Of a DNA stretch of 64,000 nucleotides, positions 45,769 to 54,133 are shown one piece after another. Each line of letters starts with the position of its first letter. Within the stretch, counting starts at the first letter, position 1. The position numbers and the translations under genes were made by a program. The notes beneath the pieces were generated by a model. It saw only the letters and a list, made by a program, of their open reading frames with translations. It made no database searches and was not told the DNA's origin. This DNA is from Vallitaleaceae bacterium 9-2 (lineage in GTDB: Bacteria > Bacillota > Clostridia > Lachnospirales > Vallitaleaceae), in the NCBI GenBank assembly GCA_038396585.1, contig CP121691.1:806001-870000 (forward strand), written 5' to 3'.

Positions 45769-45789
45769 CAGAGAGGTATTGGTGAAAGC

Positions 45790-46515
45790 ATGAAATTAAA
45801 ACTCGATCATGTGAATAAGTTTTATGATAATGTAAAAATCTTGGATAACCTTGAATTATCCATGGACGATATAAAGGTGCTTGCACTCATTGGACCTTCA
45901 GGCAGTGGAAAGTCGACACTGCTACGTTTGATTGCTGGACTAGAAACCTTTGAAGGTGGCAATATAGAATTAAATAATCAGTCAATTGGTACGGTGAATT
46001 TAGAAGAATATCGTAAACATATTGGTTTTGTATTTCAAGACCATAATTTGTTTAATCATTTATCGGTCATTGACAACATTTGTCTGGTGATGGAAAAAGT
46101 CCATCGCCGCAAACCTTCAGAAGCAAAAAAAGAAGTCGAAGTTCTATTGGATAGATTTGGTTTGATTGATCATAAGGATAAGCATCCGCATCAAATCAGC
46201 GGGGGACAATCCCAACGTGTATCTATTGTTAGAGCACTGGCTATACAACCAGAAGTTATCTTATTAGATGAACCGACATCAAGTCTGGACCCGGTACTTA
46301 CATATGAAGTTTTACAGTCGATAGAGACGTTGGTTCAAGACAATAAAGATGTGATTTTAGTTACCCATGAGATTGGATTTGCTAAAGAAATAGCCGATTA
46401 TATTATCTATATGGAAGAGGGACATATTATTGAGCATGGCAATGCTAATATTCTAGAAAAGCCCCAGTCTCAAGAACTTAAAGTTTTTTTAGATAAGGTA
46501 CTCACATTTCATTAA
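45790..46515 (+). CDS. Amino-acid ABC transporter ATP-binding protein
   Basis: A 241-residue ATPase of the GlnQ/HisP type. Walker A 'GPSGSGKST' (residues 37-45), Q loop 'VFQDHNLFNHLSVIDN', signature 'ISGGQSQRVSI', Walker B 'VILLDEPTSSLDP' and the H-loop His in 'LVTHEIGFA' are all intact. It energises import through the permease just upstream (21-base gap). Confidence 0.94.
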   Translation: MKLKLDHVNKFYDNVKILDNLELSMDDIKVLALIGPSGSGKSTLLRLIAGLETFEGGNIELNNQSIGTVNLEEYRKHIGFVFQDHNLFNHLSVIDNICLVMEKVHRRKPSEAKKEVEVLLDRFGLIDHKDKHPHQISGGQSQRVSIVRALAIQPEVILLDEPTSSLDPVLTYEVLQSIETLVQDNKDVILVTHEIGFAKEIADYIIYMEEGHIIEHGNANILEKPQSQELKVFLDKVLTFH

Positions 46516-46528
46516 GGAGGTTATACAT

Positions 46529-46936
46529 ATGTCATTTAGTAAAATGGATTTAGAAGACCGAAAACGCCCTCAAGGACGTAATGCGATACTCGTCTATGGT
46601 TATGACCAACAAGGTGTGGAGGCGTTAGATACAATTCGTGAACATGCAGGAATTGATGAATTGATTTATATCGATCAATCAAAAGCAGAGCAGCATATAG
46701 AAGAAATTATAGCAGTAGAAGAAGAGACTTGTGAGCATAAGCTTATGGCTCATGAGGACCAGGTGATTGTGTTTAACAGCACAAGCCAATATGAAATTAA
46801 TGCCTTTATTACAAAACTATTTAAAGAGGCACCTGCTAGACCCATTGTAGCTATGGTAACGCCAACAAGCATCAAATGGCGTTTTGCTGATTTGGTTGAA
46901 GAATTAAAACGGGAAAAAGAGGCGTTGAAGTCATGA
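46529..46936 (+). CDS. DUF3783 domain protein
   Basis: A 135-residue soluble protein of unknown function. The core 'AILVYGYDQQGVEAL' and the ending 'PIVAMVTPTSIKWRFADLVEELKREKE' match the DUF3783 family of clostridial proteins. The acidic middle includes one Cys. It starts 13 bases after the ABC ATPase with AAGGAGG, and its stop overlaps the next ATG (ATGA), so it is translated with the UPF0316 protein. Confidence 0.8.
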   Translation: MSFSKMDLEDRKRPQGRNAILVYGYDQQGVEALDTIREHAGIDELIYIDQSKAEQHIEEIIAVEEETCEHKLMAHEDQVIVFNSTSQYEINAFITKLFKEAPARPIVAMVTPTSIKWRFADLVEELKREKEALKS

Positions 46937-47466
46937 ATATATTGAGTGAACCTATTTATGTGTATTTACTGATTTTTGTAGTTAAGATTATTGAAGTAAC
47001 GATGGCAACGATACGAATCGTTCTTGTTACCAAAGGAGAACGAATAAAAGGAGCCATGATTGGACTTATTGAAGTTGTTATTTGGGCATTGCTTGTGTCC
47101 AAAGTTTTAGATAATTTAACGGAAGATCCTTTTAAATTAGTAGTGTATGCATTAGGGTTTGCTATTGGAACGTTTTCAGGTTCGTTTTTTGAACAAAAAC
47201 TCGGATTTGGAAGCGTTCGAATTGAAGTTATTGTTAAAGAAACTTCAGGGAAAACACTGGCTAAAGCCTTGCGTTCAAAAGGATTTGCGGTGACAGAACT
47301 TGTGGGTCAAGGTATGAACCACTCGCGATCGGTCTTGGTTATGCATATTAAACGTAAGCGATCGGCAGAGGCCATCGAAGTTATTAAAGCATTGGAATAT
47401 AATGCAGTCATTACAGTGAATGATGTTAAGCCCGTCTATGGAGGCTATGGACTCCTCAAAAAATAA
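46933..47466 (+). CDS. UPF0316/DUF2179 family membrane protein
   Basis: A 177-residue protein with three hydrophobic segments (about 8-28, 40-58 and 66-86) and a soluble C-terminal DUF2179-type domain of about 80 residues ending 'DVKPVYGGYGLLKK'. The early motif 'EVTMATIRIVLVTKGERIKGA' is the DUF5698 signature. DUF2179 domains are thought to bind a small ligand, possibly a nucleotide; the role is unknown. Its ATG overlaps the DUF3783 stop by four bases. Confidence 0.88.
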   Translation: MNILSEPIYVYLLIFVVKIIEVTMATIRIVLVTKGERIKGAMIGLIEVVIWALLVSKVLDNLTEDPFKLVVYALGFAIGTFSGSFFEQKLGFGSVRIEVIVKETSGKTLAKALRSKGFAVTELVGQGMNHSRSVLVMHIKRKRSAEAIEVIKALEYNAVITVNDVKPVYGGYGLLKK

Positions 47467-47482
47467 ACAAAGGAGTAGTTGA

Positions 47483-48112
47483 ATGACGTATGATATACAG
47501 TTTGAAGATCTAAAAATTCAGTTTGGTGAGAGAATTGTTGTTGAAGCTTTTGACCTCAAGGTAAAAAGTGGAGAAAAAATATTGATCACCGGAAAATCAG
47601 GTACAGGTAAATCTAGCTTAATTAAGGCATTGCTAGGATTTATTGAGTATCAAGGCGGAAAAATATTTGTACAAGGGCATGCCATTGAAGGTAAAGACTT
47701 TAGAGAAGTGCGCAATCAATTTGCCTATGTTAATCAAGATGTGACCTTACGTAAGGGAAAAGTAAAAGACTATTTGCTTGCGATGGGGAATTATCGCCAC
47801 AATACACTGGATTTTTCAGGAGAATATCTGTTAGATCAAGAGCTGATGGAGTACTTTGAGTTCGACCCGCACTATATCTATAAAAATACAGAAGAACTGT
47901 CCGGTGGAGAACGTCAGCGGTTGGGAATCATATTGGCGATTATGTTAAAACGCCCGATATTCCTACTCGATGAAGTGACGTCGGGCTTGGATAAACAATT
48001 AAAGAAAAAGACAGTAGAATTCTTTATGAAGTGCCCTGAAACGGTTTTGGCGATTAGCCATGATCAAATTTGGGAAGAACAAGCAACGTTTAGAAAGGTG
48101 GCGTGGAAATAA
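47483..48112 (+). CDS. FetA-like ABC transporter ATP-binding protein
   Basis: A 209-residue ATPase with Walker A 'GKSGTGKSS' (about 35-43), signature 'LSGGERQRLGI', Walker B 'IFLLDEVTSGLDK' and His in 'AISHDQ'. Its short length and pairing with a UPF0014 permease match the FetA-FetB (YbbL-YbbM) exporter family, which in E. coli is reported to export iron and protect against oxidative stress. The gene stop overlaps the permease ATG (TAATG). Confidence 0.87.
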   Translation: MTYDIQFEDLKIQFGERIVVEAFDLKVKSGEKILITGKSGTGKSSLIKALLGFIEYQGGKIFVQGHAIEGKDFREVRNQFAYVNQDVTLRKGKVKDYLLAMGNYRHNTLDFSGEYLLDQELMEYFEFDPHYIYKNTEELSGGERQRLGIILAIMLKRPIFLLDEVTSGLDKQLKKKTVEFFMKCPETVLAISHDQIWEEQATFRKVAWK

Positions 48113-48912
48113 TGGGGGTTGCATCCATTGAAGTATTGAATTTAGCCTTTCTCATTATTTTGGTTGTCCCAATTTTTATGATTAATCGAACGATTGGCAT
48201 AGTTCAAACAAAAAAAATAGTTATTGCAATTATGCGCATGGTCATTCAACTATCTATTGTTGGTATATATTTACAATACATTTTTGACCTAAATAATATT
48301 GGGTTGAATATTGCCTATATTGTTGTTATGATGGTAGTGGCAACAATCTCTATTGGGGGTTCTATTCCAATTAAACGCTCGATATCTTTTGTTCCGGTTT
48401 TGGTGTCATTATTTATACCGAATATATTTATGTTGCTTTTTTTTAATGGTGTTGTTATACAGATTAATCAAATCTTTGACGCCAAGTACATTATTACGAT
48501 TGGTGGCATGTTATTAGGTAACGGTCTTAGTGGCAATATTATAGGGCTGTCGACATTTTACAATGGATTAATAAAAAATGAAGATGTCTATCAATATGAC
48601 CTCATGCTGGGTGCGACAAAGTTTGAAGCATTAAAGCCCTATTTTAAGGAAGCGGTTTTAGTGTCGATTAATCCGACAATTGCATCGATTGCAACGATTG
48701 GTTTAGTTTCTTTGCCGGGGATGATGACGGGTCAAATTCTTGGAGGAACCATACCCATTGAAGCAATCCGATATCAAATCGCCATTATGGTAGCTATTTT
48801 TATTACAAAATATTTTAATATATATTTAGCCATTATTTTGTCGGCAAAGAATATGTTTAACAGCAAGTGTCAATTAAAAAAACAATTTTTAAAAGAGGAG
48901 GTACAATCGTGA
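48112..48912 (+). CDS. FetB-like (UPF0014) ABC transporter permease
   Basis: A membrane protein of about 266 residues with around seven hydrophobic segments. The family motif 'YDLMLGATKFEALKPYFKEAVLVSINP' (27 residues; key parts L-G-A-T and the Pro near the end) is the loop that contacts the ATPase, and 'LVSLPGMMTGQILGG' is a UPF0014 hallmark. The start is taken as ATG 48112, translationally coupled to the ATPase stop; GTG 48103 is a possible longer start. The substrate may be iron or another metal by analogy. Confidence 0.87.
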   Translation: MGVASIEVLNLAFLIILVVPIFMINRTIGIVQTKKIVIAIMRMVIQLSIVGIYLQYIFDLNNIGLNIAYIVVMMVVATISIGGSIPIKRSISFVPVLVSLFIPNIFMLLFFNGVVIQINQIFDAKYIITIGGMLLGNGLSGNIIGLSTFYNGLIKNEDVYQYDLMLGATKFEALKPYFKEAVLVSINPTIASIATIGLVSLPGMMTGQILGGTIPIEAIRYQIAIMVAIFITKYFNIYLAIILSAKNMFNSKCQLKKQFLKEEVQS

Positions 48913-49724
48913 AAAAAGTGATAATCGTTATGGGGCTTATGGTACTTCTTGCAGGATGTACCTTGGAATCCGTTGAAATCAAAGATGAAAAAGATGAAGA
49001 GGCCCAGCAAGAAACCGTAGTTGAACCTGTTTTCGAGCCAAGAACAGTATCCGCAAGTTATATTAACGTTGAAGCACAACGCTTAAATGTTCGAAGTGAT
49101 GCCGACGTAGAAAGTTCGCAAGTTGGAGCCGTTTATGAAAATGATAAATTTCAGGTTATAGACCAAAAAGAAGATTCCCAAAAACGTATATGGTATTTGA
49201 TCGAATATGAGCCCAATAAAGAAGGGTATGTGGCAGGATGGTTTTGTGCACAAACAGAGATTACGATTCGTGTAGAAGAAGATACAACAGAAATAGTAGA
49301 TATTGAAGTCATGCCAATACCAAAATATATTGATAATCCATTTAAACCTAATGATATAAAAGTGGGAGATCAAATTGTTGGAATGTTGGTTAAAGAGATT
49401 AGTCAAATCGATGATTTGAGTAAAATTGTGTTTAATGGAGAAGTTGAATTGACAGGAACTTTTTACCATGAGACGTCAAGATTATCGTTTGGCACGGTTG
49501 TTCGTTTTGTTCCAGATGAAGCTTCGAGTGTATTGCTGCCTCGAATGTCAAATGATATTGATGATGTATGGTTTATCTTTAGTGATTATAATCAAGTGGC
49601 AAATAAGTTTGGTGAAGTCGGAACACAAGGGTTTGCCACAGTGAAAATTAAAGACTATACGATTAGCTATGGCGTTGCTGATGCGTATAATCAAGCGGCA
49701 CTTGTATCGGTAACGATAGAATAG
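48909..49724 (+). CDS. SH3b-domain lipoprotein
   Basis: A 271-residue secreted lipoprotein starting at GTG 48909, four bases inside the FetB gene, with AGAGGAGG upstream. The signal peptide ends in the lipobox L-A-G-C17. After an acidic spacer, an SH3b (SH3_3) domain occupies about residues 55-120 ('NVRSDADVESSQVGAVYENDKF', 'GYVAGWFC'), a fold that often binds peptidoglycan peptides. The rest (about 140-271) is a beta-rich domain that I do not recognise. It may sense or bind the wall near the transporters coded upstream. Confidence 0.85.
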   Translation: MKKVIIVMGLMVLLAGCTLESVEIKDEKDEEAQQETVVEPVFEPRTVSASYINVEAQRLNVRSDADVESSQVGAVYENDKFQVIDQKEDSQKRIWYLIEYEPNKEGYVAGWFCAQTEITIRVEEDTTEIVDIEVMPIPKYIDNPFKPNDIKVGDQIVGMLVKEISQIDDLSKIVFNGEVELTGTFYHETSRLSFGTVVRFVPDEASSVLLPRMSNDIDDVWFIFSDYNQVANKFGEVGTQGFATVKIKDYTISYGVADAYNQAALVSVTIE

Positions 49725-49732
49725 GGGGCTCT

Positions 49733-51607
49733 ATGCAGCAGACCGACCAATATATAAAACTCGTGAATGCGATTGAATTTTTTTCGCAGCGTTTTTCGCT
49801 AGAAAACATGTTAGAGTATATCTATGATTTTTCGATGGAGTTGATACATCCTTCGTCATGTGTGCTTATTGTTGAAAGTCAAGGTACGTATAAAGTCGTA
49901 AAAAATACAGAGGGTTACAATCCGCACATTTCTTTTCCTAAACAGGCGCATCACGATGAACTGGTTTACTTTCATGCAGGGTTGGTGGATGAAGAACGTT
50001 TAGGAGACTATATCCCTACAGAGTTGTTTTTAGAAGAAAAACCTAAGTATGCTATTCCTCTTATTATGGACAAGAGCTTACTTGGGTTTGTGGTGTTTAA
50101 TAAAGAACGTGTATTGGATGCGGATTTGATTATTGCCAATGCCCTTATGAATCTTTTTAGTCTATCACTGTCCCATTATGATTCCTATAATGCATTAGAA
50201 CAGGTGAAGAAAAAACTTGATGCCAAAGTATTTAATCTTTTTGCGATTAATCAAGCGTCAAAAGCGCTGCTAAGCGAGTTGAATGTACGCAGGGTTGTAC
50301 AAATGACCAATAGTGTGTTTTCGGAGCTGACTCAAAGTCGAATTACATCGATTTATATTTATGATACGATTGGACAGCGCTATGAATGTATGGGAATGAT
50401 TGATGTATATAATAAAGTCAGTTTTAGGCCATCAAGCATCCAAAGCAAAGAGGTGAAGAATCTACAGGGAAAAATGGTCATTGATTATGAAGATTTAGAG
50501 GATCAACAGCTGTTTAAACGGTATTTTTCATCTTCCATTCATGCCCTCGATACGCATGAACCCAAGTACATTATCAATCTAGTGAATGATGGATATTTAC
50601 TTGGATTTGTAACATTAAGTAAGAAAATCAATAATACGGAGTATGACCGGGAAATTTTTGAATTGATTGAAAGTTTAGCCTCGGCAACATATATAGCAGT
50701 TATCAATGCGAGGAATGTAGAGACACTTAAAGCACATCGACAATCCTTAGATGAAAAAATTACGCGATTACAAGTGATGAACACGCTAGTTAAAAATTTG
50801 AATCTTGCGCAAGATATTGATGCATTAGGTGAACTTGCATTAGAGACATTAAAGGTGGCTTTTGGATATAAGACGAGCTGTCTAGCGCTGTATAATCCAG
50901 AGAGTAATGCGTTTTCTATTCGTAACAGCGTGGGATTTCATACGGATGAAACAACGTTTTTCTTGAATCAGGATATGGAAGCTTTGCAAAATGGGCGAGT
51001 GGTTATAAAATATTCAGCGGATGATGTTGCCGATGCTTTTGCACAAATCTATACAGATGAATTATATGATATTGTTCAAGGAGCCATCATTGTACCGATG
51101 CATATTGACTATATTGTACCGGAGTTAATTGGTGTCGTATGCTTGTTTTCAATAGAAAATGGGGTGATGTTTTCCCAAGAAAATCTATTGACACTTGAAA
51201 CGATTTCAAACCATATTGCACCTATGATTAAGCAGCTTAATGAAGTTGAGAACGTCAAAGCACATTTTCTTCGGGATGAAGCCAAGGACTTTAAGAACAT
51301 GGTTGCTGAACTTATTGATAATATGCAATATAGTACGGAGGCGTTTTATGTTATTATTGCATCCGCAAAAGATAAGTCCCTATTTTCTCGCAAAGATATA
51401 AGCCATATTAAGGAGCAAAACAAGTATTGTTTTTGGCTTGATAAAAATACTTTGGCTATTTTAGTATATACCGACCATATGCGCGAACAGCTTTGTAGCT
51501 CTTTGGAACAAGACTATGTATATGAGGTTTTACTGGTTGAAGATGGACAAGGGCTTGAGAAGGTTTTGAGCCAGGTTGAAAAAACGGTTTTTTCAGATAA
51601 AAAGTAG
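49733..51607 (+). CDS. Multi-GAF sensor protein with unassigned C-terminus
   Basis: A 624-residue soluble protein with three GAF-like domains (about 15-150, 175-325 and 350-500), linked by helices. GAF domains bind small ligands or chromophores. No kinase, HD, EAL or canonical GGDEF motif is found. The last 110 residues ('FYVIIASAKDKSLFSRKD', 'KYCFWLDKNTLAILVYTD') have an alternating alpha/beta pattern that may be a decayed GGDEF fold, which is a guess. It is eight bases after the lipoprotein gene and 15 bases before a Crp/Fnr gene, so it may signal to that regulator. Confidence 0.75.
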   Translation: MQQTDQYIKLVNAIEFFSQRFSLENMLEYIYDFSMELIHPSSCVLIVESQGTYKVVKNTEGYNPHISFPKQAHHDELVYFHAGLVDEERLGDYIPTELFLEEKPKYAIPLIMDKSLLGFVVFNKERVLDADLIIANALMNLFSLSLSHYDSYNALEQVKKKLDAKVFNLFAINQASKALLSELNVRRVVQMTNSVFSELTQSRITSIYIYDTIGQRYECMGMIDVYNKVSFRPSSIQSKEVKNLQGKMVIDYEDLEDQQLFKRYFSSSIHALDTHEPKYIINLVNDGYLLGFVTLSKKINNTEYDREIFELIESLASATYIAVINARNVETLKAHRQSLDEKITRLQVMNTLVKNLNLAQDIDALGELALETLKVAFGYKTSCLALYNPESNAFSIRNSVGFHTDETTFFLNQDMEALQNGRVVIKYSADDVADAFAQIYTDELYDIVQGAIIVPMHIDYIVPELIGVVCLFSIENGVMFSQENLLTLETISNHIAPMIKQLNEVENVKAHFLRDEAKDFKNMVAELIDNMQYSTEAFYVIIASAKDKSLFSRKDISHIKEQNKYCFWLDKNTLAILVYTDHMREQLCSSLEQDYVYEVLLVEDGQGLEKVLSQVEKTVFSDKK

Positions 51608-51622
51608 AGAGAAGGGGTTTTT

Positions 51623-52324
51623 TTGGAACGAAAATATATTGAAAATTTTTTGGAGATACCCTTATTTGCAAATATTGATATCAAAGAACTGGAATATGTA
51701 TTGAATTGTTTGCAGCCTTCAAGACAGCGCTATCAAGCCAATGATTTGATCACTCTAGAAGGGCATCCTTTTACCGGAATTGGGGTTGTGCTTGAAGGGG
51801 AGGTAAAAGTGACAAAAACGAATGAGGCTGGTGAACGGATTATGATGAGCATTCTTGGAGTGGGCAGCATCTTCGGTGAGATGGTAGCTTTTTCGTCTAT
51901 CAACCAATGGCCGGCAACGGTTATGGCTAATACAGAGACCAATGTGCTTTTTATTAAGCCGGAAGTTATTGTTAGTCAATGTAGCCATATGTGTCAAGGT
52001 CATCGTCAACTTACAATCAATCTGTTGCATCTGATTTCAGACAAGGCCTTGGCATTAAACCGTAAAGTAAGTTACCTATCGATTAAAAGTATGCGGGGAA
52101 AATTAGCGAAATTTTTGATGGAAGAGCATCAGCGTCAACAAAAACAAACGTTTGACATACGGTTTAATCGTAATGAGTTGGCAGAATTTTTGAATGTGTC
52201 CAGACCTTCAATGTCAAGAGAATTATCTCGGATGAAAGAGGAAGGTCTGTTGGATTATTATCAAAATACGTTTCGATTATTGGATATTAATACGATTGGA
52301 AAATATGCAAGCTATCTTAACTAA
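51623..52324 (+). CDS. Crp/Fnr-family transcription regulator
   Basis: A 233-residue regulator starting at TTG 51623 with AAGGGG upstream. A cyclic-nucleotide-binding-type beta-roll (about 15-135, 'GIGVVLEGEVKV' and 'GSIFGEMVAFSS') is followed by a dimer helix and a winged helix with recognition segment 'RNELAEFLNVSRPSMSRELSRMKEEGLL'. The N-terminal four-Cys cluster of FNR is absent, so it is not an oxygen-sensing [4Fe-4S] type. A pair of Cys (S-Q-C-S-H-M-C) sits just before the dimer helix and could be redox active or bind heme. It is the last gene of the long operon. Confidence 0.92.
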   Translation: MERKYIENFLEIPLFANIDIKELEYVLNCLQPSRQRYQANDLITLEGHPFTGIGVVLEGEVKVTKTNEAGERIMMSILGVGSIFGEMVAFSSINQWPATVMANTETNVLFIKPEVIVSQCSHMCQGHRQLTINLLHLISDKALALNRKVSYLSIKSMRGKLAKFLMEEHQRQQKQTFDIRFNRNELAEFLNVSRPSMSRELSRMKEEGLLDYYQNTFRLLDINTIGKYASYLN

Positions 52325-52342
52325 AAAAGTTTTTAATGCACC

Positions 52343-52371
52343 TTGTATACAATAAACATAAATGATATAAT
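52343..52371 (+). promoter_or_regulatory. Promoter for the DUF47-PiT operon
   Basis: TTGTAT (52343-52348), 17 bp, TATAAT (52366-52371) with an extended TGA. Confidence 0.65.
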
Positions 52372-52394
52372 AGAGAGTGATTGGTGGTGAAGTT

Positions 52395-53054
52395 GTGTTT
52401 TTTTCCAAAGCAAATAAGATAATTGAACAGTTAGAACTGCATTCAAGCCTTGTTTTAAAGTGTTTTGAAACATATCAAATGTGTCTTGAACAGATTCAAG
52501 AGACGTCACAACACGACACACATAAAGCGTTGTCAGCAATGGTAGAAGGAATAAGTCAGCTTGAAAATCAGGCAGACCAAGTTCGCCATGAAGTGATTCG
52601 CTATCTTTTAAATGGTGGGTTTCTTGTAGATAATCGAAAGTCAACAATGCGATTAATTGAAGGCCTTGACTATGTGGCTGATTTGGCGGAAGATATTGTG
52701 CAGATGATGGTCTATGAACAAATACAGCTACCTAAATGGTTGATTCAATATATTATAGAAATCAACACAATCACACATCAACAATTAAATATATACATTG
52801 ATTTGATGCATAAAATTGTATCGGACTATAATTTGGAGGATGTCTTATCCGACTTGGCGCACATAGAAAAGCTTGAGTCACAAGTTGATGCAATAGAAAA
52901 TGCAGTCATCCGACAGATTTTTGAACTATCATCCGTAGAACTAGCCTATAAAAATCAATTAAAAGCCTTAATCAATCTAGTAGCAAAAGTCTCAGACAAT
53001 ATTGAGGACTTATCCGATGAAGTTGAGATTATTTTAGCGGCTAGGAGGATTTAA
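52395..53054 (+). CDS. DUF47 / PhoU-like phosphate transport regulator
   Basis: A 219-residue all-alpha protein of the TIGR00153 family, related to PhoU, that partners PiT phosphate carriers. The start is GTG 52395, preceded by GGTGGTGA; the first residues 'MFFSKANKIIEQLELH' are typical. Repeated helix pairs carry acidic E-x-x-x-D motifs ('LENQADQVRHEV', 'LESQVDAIENAV') that bind metal in PhoU. The stop overlaps the PiT start by one base (TAATG). Confidence 0.9.
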   Translation: MFFSKANKIIEQLELHSSLVLKCFETYQMCLEQIQETSQHDTHKALSAMVEGISQLENQADQVRHEVIRYLLNGGFLVDNRKSTMRLIEGLDYVADLAEDIVQMMVYEQIQLPKWLIQYIIEINTITHQQLNIYIDLMHKIVSDYNLEDVLSDLAHIEKLESQVDAIENAVIRQIFELSSVELAYKNQLKALINLVAKVSDNIEDLSDEVEIILAARRI

Positions 53055-54007
53055 TGAGTATTTTATCATTATTATCCGGTGTTTTTCTTGGCTGGGGTTT
53101 AGGAGCGAACGATTCAGCCAATATTTTTGGTACGGCTGTTTATAGTCGTGTTGTTTCTTACCGCCTTGCAATTGTTTTGACTGCGATATTTGTAACATTA
53201 GGTGCAGTGTTAGAAGGCAATAACGGCATTGAAAAAGTCAGTGCATTTTCAAGGGTAAATGGAATCTCTACAATGTATGTTGCGGCAATAGTCATGTTTG
53301 CTGCAGGGATAACGGTGCTTTTAATGACGAAGCTTCGATTGCCGGTATCCACGAGCCAGGCGGTTATTGGAGCTATCATGGGGCATGGATTGCTCATGGG
53401 TCAAGGAGCGTTTGATCAGACTAAAGCGTTTGTAGGGGCTTGGATTTTTACGCCGATTGGCGGAATGGTTTTTGCCATGCTTTTGTATGGCATTGTAAAA
53501 AAGTATTTTGAAGAACGCTTGACCAAATTTCGTTTTTTTCAGTCATTTATTTGGTTTGGATATATATTTGCAGGGATTTTTGGAGCGTATAGTTTGGGAG
53601 CAAACAATGTAGCGAATGTATTTGGCGTTGTTTCGTCAGTGTCAAGCGAAGCTTTTCGAACATATGCAGGACTTTTAGGGGGCTTAGCCATTGCAATAGG
53701 TGTATTAACCTATTCAAAGCCGGTGATGAAAACTGTAGGCAATGGGATTGTTCCTTTGTCAAATGTGACAGGATTTTTAGTGGTTATTGCTTCGGGTATT
53801 ACCGTTTATTTGTATGCACGCATCGGGATACCGGTTTCGACAAGTCAAGCTGTTGTCGGTGCGCTTATAGGGATTGGATTAATAAAAGATTATCGAATCA
53901 TCAACTTTAGATTATTAAGACGTATTTTGATAGGATGGTTGATGACGCCTGGAATTTCTAGCGTGCTCAGTTATTTTGTTCTTGGAGTGTTCTATAGTTT
54001 ACTTTAA
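53054..54007 (+). CDS. PiT-family inorganic phosphate transporter
   Basis: A 317-residue membrane protein with about nine hydrophobic segments. The two inverted repeats each hold a signature: 'GANDSANIFGTAV' near residue 19 and 'GANNVANVFGVV' near residue 183, with 'PVSTSQAVIGAIMG' and 'PVSTSQAVVGALIG' as matching partners. This is the low-affinity H+- or Na+-coupled phosphate carrier, translationally coupled to the DUF47 regulator. The -35 element of the next promoter overlaps its end. Confidence 0.93.
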   Translation: MSILSLLSGVFLGWGLGANDSANIFGTAVYSRVVSYRLAIVLTAIFVTLGAVLEGNNGIEKVSAFSRVNGISTMYVAAIVMFAAGITVLLMTKLRLPVSTSQAVIGAIMGHGLLMGQGAFDQTKAFVGAWIFTPIGGMVFAMLLYGIVKKYFEERLTKFRFFQSFIWFGYIFAGIFGAYSLGANNVANVFGVVSSVSSEAFRTYAGLLGGLAIAIGVLTYSKPVMKTVGNGIVPLSNVTGFLVVIASGITVYLYARIGIPVSTSQAVVGALIGIGLIKDYRIINFRLLRRILIGWLMTPGISSVLSYFVLGVFYSLL

Positions 54008-54026
54008 AACATGAAACTGATATAAT
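53998..54026 (+). promoter_or_regulatory. Promoter for pyruvate:ferredoxin oxidoreductase
   Basis: TTTACT (53998-54003), 17 bp, TATAAT (54021-54026) with an extended TGA. The leader to 54134 is about 100 nt. Confidence 0.6.
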
Positions 54027-54034
54027 GACTTTAT

Positions 54035-54090
54035 GCTTAAAGACCTTGTTTAAGCGTAGAGTTTATATATATGGTAGACTGCTTAGCAGT
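54035..54090 (+). promoter_or_regulatory. Two hairpins in the oxidoreductase leader
   Basis: GCTTAAA (54035-54041) pairs with TTTAAGC (54049-54055), and ACTGC (54078-54082) with GCAGT (54086-54090). They could stabilise the transcript of this highly expressed gene or serve as binding sites; no known class fits. Confidence 0.35.
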
Positions 54091-54133
54091 TGACCCAAAA
54101 ACATATTTTTTTAAATTTCAAGGAGGTATAATA

